DNA from: Methanobacteriota archaeon
GTDB lineage: Archaea > Halobacteriota > Methanosarcinia > Methanosarcinales > Methanosarcinaceae
Reading direction: 5' to 3'
Assembly (NCBI GenBank): GCA_016841625.1
Contig: JAENYU010000002.1
Location: forward strand, 72,491 to 118,420
Length of the DNA: 45,930 bases
Shown here: positions 8,256 to 17,292 of the stretch, piece by piece
How positions within the stretch are numbered: position 1 is the stretch's first letter
How the letters are laid out: every line of letters begins with the position of its first letter
Notes under the pieces: generated by a model
What the model was told of the DNA's origin: nothing
The model's database searches: none
The model's input: only the letters and a program-made list of their open reading frames with translations
Made by a program: the position numbers and the translations under genes

Positions 8256-9125
8256 TTACCTGTGACTGGCGGCGTGGGCGGCGATAAATTCCCGCATGAG
8301 TTTTGCCCCCAGCATTGCCGTCTGTCCGGAATCATATTCAGGGGCAATCTCCACTATGTCGAAAGCCATTGAGAAGGGGGCGAGGGTCCTGACCGCGGTC
8401 CTGACATCCCGCGCATTCAGGCCGAAGGGTTCCGGGGTTCCGAGCCCTGGGGCATATGCAGGGTCGAGGGCGTCCATGTCCAGGGAAAGATAGAGCCGGG
8501 AGCAGTCCAGCCAGTCCAGGGCTTCTTTCAGGACTTCAACCATGCCGAGAGCTTCCACATCATCGGCGGTGTAATATTTCAGCTTGTTTTCCTTTGCAAA
8601 GACCCATTCATCCTCAGGGCCGCTGCGGATCCCGATTGATACGAGGTTTTTCGTGACTTCCGAAAGAATGTTCCTTGAAACGCAGGCGTGGTTGTGCTTG
8701 AAGCCGCGGTACCCGTCCCGGAGGTCGAAGTGGGCGTCCAGGACAAGGACCCCGAAGTCATCCCCTGCGGACTCGGCACAGGCCTTTACCGGTGCATAGG
8801 TCAGGGAATGCTCGCCTCCGAGCATGATTGGCAGTTTCCCGTCGGAAAGGAGGTCTTTTGTGTCCTCGTAAAGGTCCTGCAGAGTTTCGTCAACGGATGC
8901 CGAGGTATCGAGGTTTCCTGCGTCGTGGATGAGCAGGTCCGCAAGATCGATATCGAAGGTGGGGTTGTAGCTCTCGAAGTTTGCGGAAGCCTGGCGCATT
9001 GCGTCCGGGGCCCAGCGGCTGCCCGCCCTGTACGAGGAGGTGTTGTCAAAGGGTACCCCGAAGATTACATAGCGTGCGGACTCGTAATCTGCAAGGGCGT
9101 CCACAAAGGTACTGGGGAAAAACAT
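8256..9125 (-). CDS. speB: Agmatinase-like ureohydrolase
   Basis: The 289-residue protein has the full ureohydrolase metal set: GGEHS (H106), DAHFD (D130, H132, D134) and SLDMDALDP (D216, D218). It should bind a binuclear Mn centre and hydrolyse agmatine, or an agmatine-like guanidino group, to urea and an amine. It lies 115 bp downstream of aIF5A on the same strand. In Haloferax, as I recall, an agmatinase-like protein is needed for hypusine formation on aIF5A by an agmatine route, so the substrate here may be protein-bound. Arginase is less likely given the NHACVSR active-site segment. The symbol is by family only. Confidence 0.9.
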   Translation of the reverse strand: MFFPSTFVDALADYESARYVIFGVPFDNTSSYRAGSRWAPDAMRQASANFESYNPTFDIDLADLLIHDAGNLDTSASVDETLQDLYEDTKDLLSDGKLPIMLGGEHSLTYAPVKACAESAGDDFGVLVLDAHFDLRDGYRGFKHNHACVSRNILSEVTKNLVSIGIRSGPEDEWVFAKENKLKYYTADDVEALGMVEVLKEALDWLDCSRLYLSLDMDALDPAYAPGLGTPEPFGLNARDVRTAVRTLAPFSMAFDIVEIAPEYDSGQTAMLGAKLMREFIAAHAASHR

Positions 9126-9181
9126 ATTCTAATCTACCTTAAATCATACTGATAAAATTATGCCAACAAAATTGAGCTAAT

Positions 9182-9220
9182 AAAAAAGAGGGCCCCAGGT
9201 TGATAAAAACCTGAGTTTTT
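9182..9220 (-). terminator. Stem-loop between aIF5A and agmatinase genes, T-run on both strands
   Basis: CAGGTT (9196-9201) pairs with AACCTG (9208-9213). On the minus strand a U-run follows at 9187-9182; on the plus strand T6 lies at 9215-9220. It could attenuate aIF5A transcription ahead of the agmatinase gene. Confidence 0.5.
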
Positions 9221-9240
9221 TGCAGTTATTTTCCGAAATT

Positions 9241-9627
9241 TTATTTCCTGATGTCGAATTTGATCTTGCCAAGGGCAGTGATGTAAGAGACTTCCTCTCC
9301 TTCCTTTATCCTTTCCTTTAAATCCTCGGGGATTGTGATCTCGAAAGTCGTGAAGTCCCCCATGTCCATGAGCTGGGCGATGTCGCCAGTGATAGAGAGG
9401 ACCTGGGCGTTCTTCCTTTCCACGAGGGGCACGTAGATCTTGTTTGCAACGGAACCTATGAAGGAACGCTTCTGGCCGTCAAAGAGCCCGATTGCTTCGA
9501 CTCTTGCCTTGGCGGACCCGTGTTTCCCGGGTTTGGACTTGGAAATGCTCTTGATGACGCATGCTTCGTCGTCGATGATTACGTATTTACCTTCTTTGAG
9601 GTTCTTAACTTCTACCTGTTCTTTCAT
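9241..9627 (-). CDS. eif5A: Translation factor aIF5A (hypusine-containing)
   Basis: The 128 residues match aIF5A/eIF5A: an N-terminal SH3-like domain with the hypusination loop KPGKHGSAK, where K35 is the expected modified lysine, and a C-terminal OB-fold domain. The factor binds the ribosomal E site and relieves stalls, for example at polyproline. The ATG follows AGGAAGGATC. A promoter lies upstream (AATTTATCC on the minus strand near 9660). Deoxyhypusine synthase is not in the window. The downstream agmatinase-like gene probably belongs to the same modification pathway. Confidence 0.95.
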   Translation of the reverse strand: MKEQVEVKNLKEGKYVIIDDEACVIKSISKSKPGKHGSAKARVEAIGLFDGQKRSFIGSVANKIYVPLVERKNAQVLSITGDIAQLMDMGDFTTFEITIPEDLKERIKEGEEVSYITALGKIKFDIRK

Positions 9628-10085
9628 GATGATCCTTCCTGTAAATTCGCATTTTAGCGGATAAATTGGTTAACGTAAACGCCGCGATCGGACCTTTTCC
9701 AGAGGGGATGCCCGACAAAGGCTTTCTGTGCAGGGCTTTTTACAGATATGCTTCCCTGTCTTTATTCTTATCTTTATGTATTTACATGCCTTTTGTGATA
9801 GTTAAAATGCAATATAACGGAAACCCGGGGATTCATCCAAACCTGAACCGGGCCGAAACTAATACGGTTAATTATCCTAGACTATATAATGCTTATGTGA
9901 AAGACTCCGTTTTTAAGCCGTCTTCCGGGAAAAGTTCCAGGAAATTAAGGGAAATGACCCCGGATTTTAGGGAAATTCCCTGCATTTTGAGGGCAAACAC
10001 CGGAATTTTTGAGTAAAAGCACTATTTCAAGAAGTCAACGGTTCCAGGCCGTGTAGGGTCCTGCTCATCCCCAGGAATATTCCCA
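9628..10085. other. Spacer with aIF5A promoter; no credible gene
   Basis: The region separates aIF5A from the 3' end of the oxidoreductase gene. It contains the minus-strand aIF5A promoter and a TATA-like ACTATATAATGC near 9892 with no obvious gene behind it. A 116-codon plus-strand frame (9666-10016) has no recognisable features, biased composition and no ribosome site. Confidence 0.5.
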
Positions 10086-11858
10086 TCAACTCCTGAGTCC
10101 CAGCTCCTCCAGTTTTCGGGCTGAAGGTAGCCCTTCGTCATCCCAGCCCCTGAAATGATAGTATTCCAGAAGGGCAACTTCAAACTCAGGCAGGGGAATT
10201 CCGGCCTCGGCTCCATCTTCCCCTTCATTCCAATTCCCTTCAACTCCTCTTTTTTCCCCGCAGGCTTCGAAAAGCCTTTCCGGAAGGGTATCGTCTGCAC
10301 GTGTAAATCCTGCTTTCAGGTTGAAAATCCTCTCGAGATTCCAGATCCTCTCCCCTATATTCAGGAGTTCTGCCGGAGAAAGCTGCTTTCCTGCAGCGGA
10401 AAGCAGAAGGTCGGAACAGGGACCTTCGTTCAGGGCAAATACCGAATAAGGACAGAGGGCAAGGGAGTCAAGCACCGCAGTCAGGTTTTCAAAGACCTGC
10501 AGGATACCTGCTTTCCCTCTCAGGCCCAGGCGGTCAAGACCGAGGGGTTTTCCAAGAACTTCAGGACCCACCATAAAGGCTGTCAGGTAATCAGCCCCAT
10601 GGGGAGATGTCGCATAGGCAAGGGCCTGCCCCCTGATCCCCCGCGGGTCAAAACCAGCAATTTCAAGCCCTTTAACGTCCATGCTGAGCTCTCGCCGGCC
10701 TCTTGCAGAGAGATACTCCAGGGCTCCTTTTCCAGCTTCGATTTCCCCCTCCCCAATTTCGAGAAGGAGGGCTTCGATTTCCAGGGGACCGAGGACGCAG
10801 GACTCAAGTTCCGCATAAGCCCCGAGGACGGAACCTGCGGATACGGGGTCAAGCCCGTAGTCCATGCAGATGCGGTTTGCCCTGAGCACGGATTCGAAGT
10901 AAGGGTTTTCCAGGTTCAACCCGAATGCCCAGAGACCGTCATAGCCCGGAACCAGCTGTTTTGTGGATTTGATCCTGTGCATGCAGCCCAGGGGACAGGC
11001 AGGACAGCTTTCTTTTTCAAGCTCGAATCCGGCTTTGATGTGTTCTCCCGAAAGCCGGTCAGCGACCTGAGTGCCCCTCTTCAAAAAATTCCTGCATGGG
11101 ATTAGGCCCAGGTAATTGAGCAGTTTGACAAGCACGGGAGTTCCATAGTTTGCCAGCCCTTTGGAAAGCACGGGATTTGCCTCGAAAAGCTTCAAAACCC
11201 TTGATTCTGTCTCTTCGAACCTCTCAGGATCTGCAGGCTTCAGCCCTTTGCCTGGACCTTCTTTGCCTTTTACAACAACTGCTTTTAGCATTTTGGAGCC
11301 TGCTACGGCCCCTAAACCCCCTCGCCCGCTGTGAACGGAGTCACATACGATGGAAGATATCCGTACCAGTTTCTCTCCTGCCCTGCCTATACAGACAACA
11401 CTTCCTTCTGTACCCAGAATGCCGGTACATTCTTCCGTGTTTAGTCCCCAGAGCTTCTCTGCATTTTTGACCGAAACTTTTCCTTCCCGGATCTCAATAT
11501 AGACCGGCTTTTTAGCCTTTCCTGTGACTATAAGGGCATCAATGCATTCTTTTTTCAGTTCCTGCCCGAAATTTCCCCCGGCATTCCAGCTGAACACGGT
11601 ACCTGTGAGAGGGGATTTCGATGTAAGGACAAAACGCCCTGCCATGGGGGCAAGGCCTGTTAGCGGCCCGGATGTAAAGATAAGGGGATTTTCAGGAGCC
11701 AGGGGATCAGCCCCGGGATCCGTGAGGTCGAAGAGCAGTTTCACTCCAAGCCCCCTGCCCCCCAGGTATCTTTCCTGTAACTCCCCATCTGTCCGGGAGG
11801 TACATATCGATTCGGAACTCAGGTCAATGTGTACGGTTTTTCCTGTCCAGGCTTCCAT
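10086..11858 (-). CDS. Aldehyde:ferredoxin oxidoreductase family (tungsten pterin enzyme)
   Basis: The 590-residue protein is of normal AOR length. Recognisable parts are an N-terminal domain with YLGGRGLGVKLL and SGPLTGLAPMAGRF, the [4Fe-4S] ligands C285-x2-C288-x3-C292 (CPACPLGC), GGLGAVAGSKMLKAV near 180-195, and a late cysteine in LALCPYSVFAL for the fourth ligand. These proteins oxidise aldehydes to acids with ferredoxin through a tungsto-bispterin cofactor in the cytoplasm. The substrate is unknown. AGGGGAT precedes the ATG. No MoaD-like or ferredoxin gene is adjacent. Some AOR homologues have other roles, so only the family is sure. Confidence 0.9.
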   Translation of the reverse strand: MEAWTGKTVHIDLSSESICTSRTDGELQERYLGGRGLGVKLLFDLTDPGADPLAPENPLIFTSGPLTGLAPMAGRFVLTSKSPLTGTVFSWNAGGNFGQELKKECIDALIVTGKAKKPVYIEIREGKVSVKNAEKLWGLNTEECTGILGTEGSVVCIGRAGEKLVRISSIVCDSVHSGRGGLGAVAGSKMLKAVVVKGKEGPGKGLKPADPERFEETESRVLKLFEANPVLSKGLANYGTPVLVKLLNYLGLIPCRNFLKRGTQVADRLSGEHIKAGFELEKESCPACPLGCMHRIKSTKQLVPGYDGLWAFGLNLENPYFESVLRANRICMDYGLDPVSAGSVLGAYAELESCVLGPLEIEALLLEIGEGEIEAGKGALEYLSARGRRELSMDVKGLEIAGFDPRGIRGQALAYATSPHGADYLTAFMVGPEVLGKPLGLDRLGLRGKAGILQVFENLTAVLDSLALCPYSVFALNEGPCSDLLLSAAGKQLSPAELLNIGERIWNLERIFNLKAGFTRADDTLPERLFEACGEKRGVEGNWNEGEDGAEAGIPLPEFEVALLEYYHFRGWDDEGLPSARKLEELGLRS

Positions 11859-12075
11859 GTCAAATCCCCTGCATTCTTTCCGGTAATACTTCCCTTTCCC
11901 CGGATTTTTACTATCCTATGCCGCCACCCATTTTAAATGCTTGTCCTCCCGATCTATGAAATAGAACCTTGAAAAATCTAAAATGAAATCTTAAAAATCA
12001 AAATAAAACTGTATAATAGTCTAAATATATTAAAGAAGCTAGCCTTTAAAGCAGGGGAACCTTAAATATTAAGCT

Positions 12076-12492
12076 ATGAAACTCAAGAAGCCTTACATCA
12101 TTTCGGTCTATGCCCTTGTCCGGAATGAGAAGGGGGAGTACCTGCTACTCAGGCGCTCGGAGAATTCCCGCACTAACCCGGGGAAGTGGGACCTTCCGGG
12201 GGGAAAGGTGGATCGGGGGGAAACCCTGAAAGAAGCGGTTGCAAGGGAGGTTCAGGAAGAAACCGGGATTTCGGTCAATCCGGGGGGAATCGCAGGGGAG
12301 GTAACTTTCGAGCTCCCTGCAAAAAAGGTTATTGCCATTGTCTATGACGGCGGGTTCAATGTGATAGACGTGCAGCTGAGTTATGAGCACGTGGAGTACG
12401 CCTGGGTTGCCCTTGAAGAGATCGTGAAAATGGAAGCCCTTCCCGCCTATTTCAGGAATTTTTTCAAAGAACATGCCCTGGAGAGCCTTTAG
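12076..12492 (+). CDS. Nudix (MutT-type) hydrolase
   Basis: The 138-residue protein contains a complete Nudix box, GKVDRGETLKEAVAREVQEE followed by TGI, which fits G-x5-E-x7-REVxEExGI. Such enzymes hydrolyse nucleoside diphosphates linked to another group, with Mg2+ bound by the box glutamates. The single-domain form near 140 residues fits housecleaning dNTPases or ADP-ribose/NADH pyrophosphatases; the substrate cannot be assigned. A TATA-like CTGTATAATAG lies near 12012. It is monocistronic and convergent with the metalloprotease gene. Confidence 0.92.
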   Translation: MKLKKPYIISVYALVRNEKGEYLLLRRSENSRTNPGKWDLPGGKVDRGETLKEAVAREVQEETGISVNPGGIAGEVTFELPAKKVIAIVYDGGFNVIDVQLSYEHVEYAWVALEEIVKMEALPAYFRNFFKEHALESL

Positions 12493-12575
12493 CCTTCCAG
12501 AGCTTCCGTTTAACTCCTTTACGGAATTATTTCACATCCGTTCCCAGAGTTATTTCAGGAATTTCATTCCAGGAC

Positions 12576-13265
12576 TTATTTCAGGTATTTATCTTCAAGT
12601 TTCTTTCTTTTTTTCCTGCTGGAACGCCAGCTTATCCCAATGAAAAGCAGGACTACAAGAGCCGCGAGGGTTCCTGCGCGTAAAAAAGAGCCGTACTTGC
12701 TGAGAAGGAGGGGGTTTACATCATCCCGCAGTTCGTATTCGGGATACATGATGTCCCGCGAGTCATCGCTGTGTCCGAGCCCGAGGGCATGCCCGAGTTC
12801 GTGCTTTGTGATGTCGAACATTGTTCCGTCCCCGTACTGTCGCCAGCCCCTGCCCTGATAGTTCCCGACTTCCAGGACGATGTCCACCTGCACGAATTGC
12901 TCGTCCACAAGATATGGCCTTGCATACCCTGCCACTCCGGAAGGTGCCCCCTCAACGCTTTCCAGGTTTTCGACCCAGCGGATCCTGATGTCGGCTTTTT
13001 CAGAGTCCGTGAGTTCAAAAACAGGCGTGTAAGCCAGCTTTCCATTGCCTCCTTCCTCCCAGTACTCCAGGGATTTTTCTACCTGTGCATAGTAGGTTGG
13101 ACTGTAGTGGAGAGGCACGTTATCATCATCGATAAAAACCGTGATAGGGGAATGATCCCACGGCTCATCGAGGATTCTTCCATAGCTGTATGCGGAAGCC
13201 GTGGGGGTGAGAGATAAAACAAGAAACAGCAGTAGTATTATACGCAGTAATTTCATGTGGAGCAT
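12576..13265 (-). CDS. Matrixin-like zinc metalloprotease with signal peptide and C-terminal anchor
   Basis: The 229 residues begin with a signal peptide (about 1-25, ending TASA), followed by a compact protease domain with HELGHALGLGHSDD (HExxHxxGxxH, three zinc histidines and catalytic Glu) and a downstream DIMYPEY that supplies the Met-turn. The C-terminus has a single hydrophobic helix followed by a basic KKRKK stop-transfer. The predicted product is a cell-surface M10-type endopeptidase tethered to the membrane. Unlike animal matrixins it has no cysteine-switch prodomain. M1 and M4 are both possible starts. Substrates are unknown; S-layer or surface protein turnover is a guess. Confidence 0.87.
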   Translation of the reverse strand: MLHMKLLRIILLLFLVLSLTPTASAYSYGRILDEPWDHSPITVFIDDDNVPLHYSPTYYAQVEKSLEYWEEGGNGKLAYTPVFELTDSEKADIRIRWVENLESVEGAPSGVAGYARPYLVDEQFVQVDIVLEVGNYQGRGWRQYGDGTMFDITKHELGHALGLGHSDDSRDIMYPEYELRDDVNPLLLSKYGSFLRAGTLAALVVLLFIGISWRSSRKKRKKLEDKYLK

Positions 13266-13450
13266 AAGGTTTCGATTAATAAAAACGACTCTGCATAATA
13301 AATAAGTGACTGATAAAATTTATTGACAGGCGGTGTTCACATGTCCGGTTGTTAGCTTCGGATCGCTCGGAATGGTCTGACACGTAAGCGAGTTTGCCCC
13401 GGGCTAAATTCAAAAAAGAATAATCAGGAAAGAAATCTCATCCTGATTTA

Positions 13451-13918
13451 TTATTTGAGAGATGCTCCGGAAATATTACAGACCTCACAGTTAGGGTCGC
13501 AACACTGGCCTGTTTCTTCGTCCTCACCTTCGAACTCGGATGCCAGGGCTCTCGTGCTTTCGGCAAGCACTGCGGCATTCGAGAGGGAGGCCCCAATCAT
13601 GATTGCATAAAAGATGCTTTCTTTCGGAATGCCTTTTCTCTTTGCAATCCTGATATGCATCTTCAGGCAGTGCTCACAGCGAAGGGCAGATGCCACACCT
13701 ATGGAAATAAGTTCCACGGTTTCAGGGTCAAGATTCTTGAACTCCCGCATGATCGAGTTGTCATAAAGGGCTTTCGGGATGAAGATTTCCGGCATATCTT
13801 TCATGAAATTCATGATGTAAGGGACTTCCCCATACTGTTTCCGGACATCTTCAAGAAGTGCAGGGACTGCATTTTCAGGGTCCTTTTTTAAAATTTCCAC
13901 AATGTTTTCAAGTTCCAT
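13451..13918 (-). CDS. AhpD / carboxymuconolactone decarboxylase-like protein
   Basis: The 155-residue helical protein carries the AhpD signature C81-x2-C84-x3-H88 (CEHCLKMH), the redox-active pair of alkylhydroperoxidase-D-like proteins. The tail has an unusual extra cysteine cluster (CCDPNCEVC, about 138-146), which could bind metal or a second disulfide. A role in peroxide or disulfide reduction is inferred from the family. GGTGG lies before the ATG. It lies downstream of the mmp transcript on the same strand, but 131 bp away, so it may be read independently. Confidence 0.82.
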   Translation of the reverse strand: MELENIVEILKKDPENAVPALLEDVRKQYGEVPYIMNFMKDMPEIFIPKALYDNSIMREFKNLDPETVELISIGVASALRCEHCLKMHIRIAKRKGIPKESIFYAIMIGASLSNAAVLAESTRALASEFEGEDEETGQCCDPNCEVCNISGASLK

Positions 13919-14048
13919 AAGAAACCACCAGCATACATAAGATGTGGATGCCGGATTTTAGATAGCTGTTTTACGCTTTCAAGCTTTACAGTTTAAAGGA
14001 TCGGTTCCAAACAAACCCAATAAAAATGTAAAGTGGACAAAATCCGGG

Positions 14049-14984
14049 TTAAATTGCAAAACCAACGTCAGACTTAGATTTGATTTTTATCAATATATAA
14101 TTTTTCATTTTTGATCTGGAAACATTTGCAAGCTCAGAAAGTACCACCCCTTCATCAAACTCCAGGTTTTCAATCTTCTCGTGGTATTCGTCATAGGACA
14201 GTTTGACCCTGAGCCCGTTTAACTGCATGGTAATTGGGGCCGGAGAAAGTATCCTTTTGATATCAGGGACCTGGTTCTCGATTTCCTTCATAACCCTGGC
14301 AGGTAAAACGGCAAGGGGGTCTTTTGCAAGCTGCTTTCGGATCCTGTCTGCGACCTTTCCGACTTCCTCGTTGAGCCTATCCAGGGCGTCAGTTTCCTTT
14401 TTTCGCCTGAGCCGGTGCGAAACCCGCCCTATGTCCCCCACGTAGAGGTCTGCCCCGGGAACTTCTTCGGTCTTCAGTTCCGGGCCACCTGTGACCACGA
14501 TAGGGATCTCGATACCCTCGAAGAGTTTGGGTTTTTTATTTATGATGCAGTCGCTAAAGGACCCGAACGTGAACACCGCGATGTCATGCTCATTTATCAG
14601 CTTTCGTTCATAGTCCATGGACAGGGAGACTCTTCGTCCCATCCCTCGCGCAAGCCCGATCATGTTGGTATTAGCTCCGGGGTGGCGGAGGTACTCTGCC
14701 ACGTCACATGCGGAGTGAGGAAGATGGTGCGAGGCGAGAGTGGGAGAAACAACTGCTATTTCAACTCCCGTCAGTGAAGCCACAAGCAGGACCCCTAGCA
14801 ACTCGTCGGAAAGCTCCTTTACCAGGTGCACGTCCTTCTCAGGGATGAGCATAATCAGGTTGACCTCGGTTCCAGTAACCACTTTCTGGATTATGTAGCC
14901 TCCAAGGTCTTCCAGCAGTTCCAGAATAAGCCCGTGCTTATGGACTCCTCCGGTGTAAAGATATGGAAGGAATATGCCTGTCAT
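14049..14984 (-). CDS. mmp7: Methanogenesis marker protein 7 (MCR activation complex)
   Basis: The 311-residue protein is the last gene of the mmp6-5-15-17-7 transcript and overlaps mmp17 by 4 nt. Its features (GVHKHGLILELLEDLGGYI start, a SACDVAEYLRHPGANTN segment, FSDCIINKKP, VVTGGPEL) fit the McrC-related Mmp7 family. It is recognised partly from the invariant neighbourhood. Recent structural work on the methanococcal MCR activation complex, as I recall, places Mmp7 with McrC, Mmp17, Mmp3 and component A2 around complex Fe-S clusters that deliver electrons to F430. The conserved cysteines here are candidates for cluster ligands. T-rich sequence follows the stop. Confidence 0.85.
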   Translation of the reverse strand: MTGIFLPYLYTGGVHKHGLILELLEDLGGYIIQKVVTGTEVNLIMLIPEKDVHLVKELSDELLGVLLVASLTGVEIAVVSPTLASHHLPHSACDVAEYLRHPGANTNMIGLARGMGRRVSLSMDYERKLINEHDIAVFTFGSFSDCIINKKPKLFEGIEIPIVVTGGPELKTEEVPGADLYVGDIGRVSHRLRRKKETDALDRLNEEVGKVADRIRKQLAKDPLAVLPARVMKEIENQVPDIKRILSPAPITMQLNGLRVKLSYDEYHEKIENLEFDEGVVLSELANVSRSKMKNYILIKIKSKSDVGFAI

Positions 14985-15586
14985 CTTGTTTTCCCTCCTG
15001 CCAGTAGTTCTTCGAGCATTGCTCCTGCTTCCTCAATCCATTCCTTTTTCATGGCTTCTTCGGATGCCACGAAGACAAAACGGTTGCCTTTGAACAGGTG
15101 GTAGCGGACCCTGAACCCTTCAGGGGTCACCCGGATTGCAAAGTCCACAAGGTCTTCGTGCAGGGTGTGTCTGGGATCGGCCACAATCATCTTTTCGATA
15201 AACTCGGCTTCTTCCAGGGGCCTGTTCGAGTCCACTGCCACGGTCCACCGGTCAGGTTGACTGATGTTTCCTTTCCCATAGCGTCCCCAGAGTTTCTTAA
15301 GAAGATCCGGGAGATACCTTTCCTTCTTGATCGAAATGACGACCTCGTGTGCAGTCCCGGCTTTCGCTTCCACGTCGGCAATGTCAAGGGTTGTCAGCTT
15401 CGAGCCGACATCCCGGAGAATGATTACCATCTGGAAAAGGGAGTCTTCCGGCCGCAGCACAACCTTAATCCTCCCTACTGCGGGCCCGAGCCTGAGACTT
15501 GATAGGTTATCCTCGATAATCTGCCTGTAAAAGGCCGTTTCCGAATCAATTGCCGATTCAACAATAAAGGTCTCAAGCACTTCCAT
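14981..15586 (-). CDS. mmp17: Methanogenesis marker protein 17 (MCR activation complex)
   Basis: This 201-residue soluble alpha/beta protein lies between mmp15 and mmp7. It is 6 nt after mmp15 and overlaps mmp7 by 4 nt, so it is translationally coupled. It has no cysteine motif or membrane segment. Assignment rests on size (family about 190-200), the start MEVLETFIVESAIDSETAFY and the fixed gene order. The family is restricted to organisms with MCR and is reported as a subunit of the ATP-driven MCR activation complex. No enzymatic function can be read from the sequence. Confidence 0.82.
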   Translation of the reverse strand: MEVLETFIVESAIDSETAFYRQIIEDNLSSLRLGPAVGRIKVVLRPEDSLFQMVIILRDVGSKLTTLDIADVEAKAGTAHEVVISIKKERYLPDLLKKLWGRYGKGNISQPDRWTVAVDSNRPLEEAEFIEKMIVADPRHTLHEDLVDFAIRVTPEGFRVRYHLFKGNRFVFVASEEAMKKEWIEEAGAMLEELLAGGKTR

Positions 15587-15592
15587 GCCGCC

Positions 15593-16837
15593 TCACTCCT
15601 CCACATAGCCGGAAGCAAGCAAGGCCGCCCCGACTGCCCCAATCATGTGGGAGTTCTTTGGCACAAGGACATCTATCTTGAGAAGGTCACCGAGAGCTTT
15701 CGGGACCCCTTCGATCAGGGACGAGCCCCCGACCAGGATAAGGGGTTCTTTTACGTCCACTTCCTGCAGCTGCTGTTCGAAGATCTGCTCGACCACACTG
15801 TAGCAGGCTGCTGCGGCAACGTCTTCCGGGAGAGCCCCCTTGGCAAGGGAGTTTACCAGAGACTGGATCCCGAAGACTATACAGTAACTGTTCATCGTTA
15901 CTTTTTCCTGCATGCCTTTAACTGCCAGGGCTCCGAGCTCCGTGATGTCCACACCCAGGCGTTTCGAGATCATCTCAAAGAAGCGCCCCGAAGCTCCGGC
16001 GCAGATCCCTCCCATGGTGAACATGCCAGGGATTCCGTCGTCCACGGAGATCGCTTTGTTGTCCATCCCACCAATATCAATGACAGTTGCAGGGCCTTTC
16101 TGGATGTCTGCCAGGTAGACCGCTCCCTTGGAGTTTACCGTGATTTCTTCCTGAATCAACCGGGCATTGAAATGTTCTCCGACCAGGAAACGCCCGTACC
16201 CGGTGGTCCCGAGGGCCTGGATTTCGTCCCTGGAAACCCCGGCTTCTTTAAGGGCCAGGGAATACGCTTCTTCGGCACTTTCAAGGACTTTGGTGGTGGG
16301 CACCCAGCCTGAACCTATGATCTCGTTATCTTTCATGACAACGGCTTTGGTCGTGGTGGAACCCGAGTCAATGCCCGCAGTCAGGCCTGTCTGGGTTTCC
16401 CTTGCCAGCAGGTGCCTTCTCCTGGCAACGGTTGTCAGGGCTTCCAGCCTTGTTAACAGGGTTCCGGAAGTGGTCCTTTCGGTGAAGGAATAGCTGATTA
16501 CCGGGAGATCCGAATACCTGTGGATGTACCTTCTGACTTCGTTTCGGACAATCGCCCCTTCAGCACAGCGAAAACAGGTGGTGATAAAGACCCCGTCCAC
16601 CTGGGTCGTGCCTTCTACAACGGCTTTTGCCCTTGCCATCATGAGCAGAAGGTCCCCGCTGGCCACCTCGAGCCCAAACTCCTTGCCTATGCTGTCCAGG
16701 CCTGCAACATCAATTTCGGGATACACGAACTTTGCGTTTACCTTTTCGGCAGCAGCTTCAAATTCTGGCTGTACCCCGGAATATTCGGAGCCGCAGGATA
16801 CCAGTGCTATTTTGACAACTCCGGTCTTGTCACCCAT
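15593..16837 (-). CDS. mmp15: Methanogenesis marker protein 15 (BadF/HgdC-type ASKHA ATPase)
   Basis: The 414 residues combine an N-terminal domain (1-150, containing TCFRCAEGA) with a C-terminal ATPase of the 2-hydroxyacyl-CoA dehydratase activator type: phosphate-1 [25 protein letters not shown], and two cysteines in [13 protein letters not shown] and MNSYCIVFG. In HgdC the equivalent cysteines of two subunits hold one [4Fe-4S] cluster, and ATP hydrolysis drives a low-potential electron transfer. A similar electron-pushing role for F430 reduction is an attractive inference. It overlaps mmp5 by 1 nt and leads mmp17 by 6 nt. Confidence 0.88.
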   Translation of the reverse strand: MGDKTGVVKIALVSCGSEYSGVQPEFEAAAEKVNAKFVYPEIDVAGLDSIGKEFGLEVASGDLLLMMARAKAVVEGTTQVDGVFITTCFRCAEGAIVRNEVRRYIHRYSDLPVISYSFTERTTSGTLLTRLEALTTVARRRHLLARETQTGLTAGIDSGSTTTKAVVMKDNEIIGSGWVPTTKVLESAEEAYSLALKEAGVSRDEIQALGTTGYGRFLVGEHFNARLIQEEITVNSKGAVYLADIQKGPATVIDIGGMDNKAISVDDGIPGMFTMGGICAGASGRFFEMISKRLGVDITELGALAVKGMQEKVTMNSYCIVFGIQSLVNSLAKGALPEDVAAAACYSVVEQIFEQQLQEVDVKEPLILVGGSSLIEGVPKALGDLLKIDVLVPKNSHMIGAVGAALLASGYVEE

Positions 16838-17292
16838 TATTCTTCCTCCCGGGGCAGTGATTCCAGAAACGCTACTATTTTGTACACGAACTCCTGGGCG
16901 TACTCTTCGGCTTCAGGGTACCTGAGCTCAAGGATCGGGATATCTTTCGAGCGGACAAGATACTTCATAAGTTCATTTGTACGATTGCAGCCCACACAAC
17001 CGAAGTTAGTCGGGGGGTCAGAAACGATTATTGCTGCTTCCGCGTCCTCGATCAGGGGACCTATAAGGGCCATCCTCCCCCTTACCCCGGGAGGCACCTC
17101 CACTGCAGCGTAGCGAAGACCGATTTTCGGGTCTTCAGGGGTAATATTGATAGGGGGTGAGTCAAGGCTTATTTTAGTAACTTTTTCACGCACCTGGTTC
17201 ATTACAGCAAGGGGTTTGTGCCCGAAGCGCTCCACCAGGTCAGCCAGGATAAGACTGTTTACAGGATAAATGAAAACTTTCGCCAAACACAC
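16837..17292 (-). CDS. mmp5: Methanogenesis marker protein 5
   Basis: The 151-residue protein is packed between mmp6 (adjacent) and mmp15 (1-nt overlap). It contains a [13 protein letters not shown] segment with a CxxC pair, in FGCVGCNRT. The annotated GTG at 17292 sits only 2 nt after GAGGTGA, which is the end of mmp6; a TTG two codons later ([14 protein letters not shown]) has a 6-nt spacing and is the better start. The family is confined to methanogens and related MCR-bearing archaea. Its biochemical role is unknown to me. Confidence 0.82.
   Translation of the reverse strand: MCLAKVFIYPVNSLILADLVERFGHKPLAVMNQVREKVTKISLDSPPINITPEDPKIGLRYAAVEVPPGVRGRMALIGPLIEDAEAAIIVSDPPTNFGCVGCNRTNELMKYLVRSKDIPILELRYPEAEEYAQEFVYKIVAFLESLPREEE

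Noticed and set aside
9666-10016. 116-codon plus-strand frame in the aIF5A spacer
   Set aside because: No ribosome site, no recognisable domain, and it runs over the aIF5A promoter.
10155-11105. 316-codon frame on the plus strand
   Set aside because: It lies entirely antisense to the aldehyde:ferredoxin oxidoreductase gene, has no recognisable motif, and the opposite strand has all family motifs.
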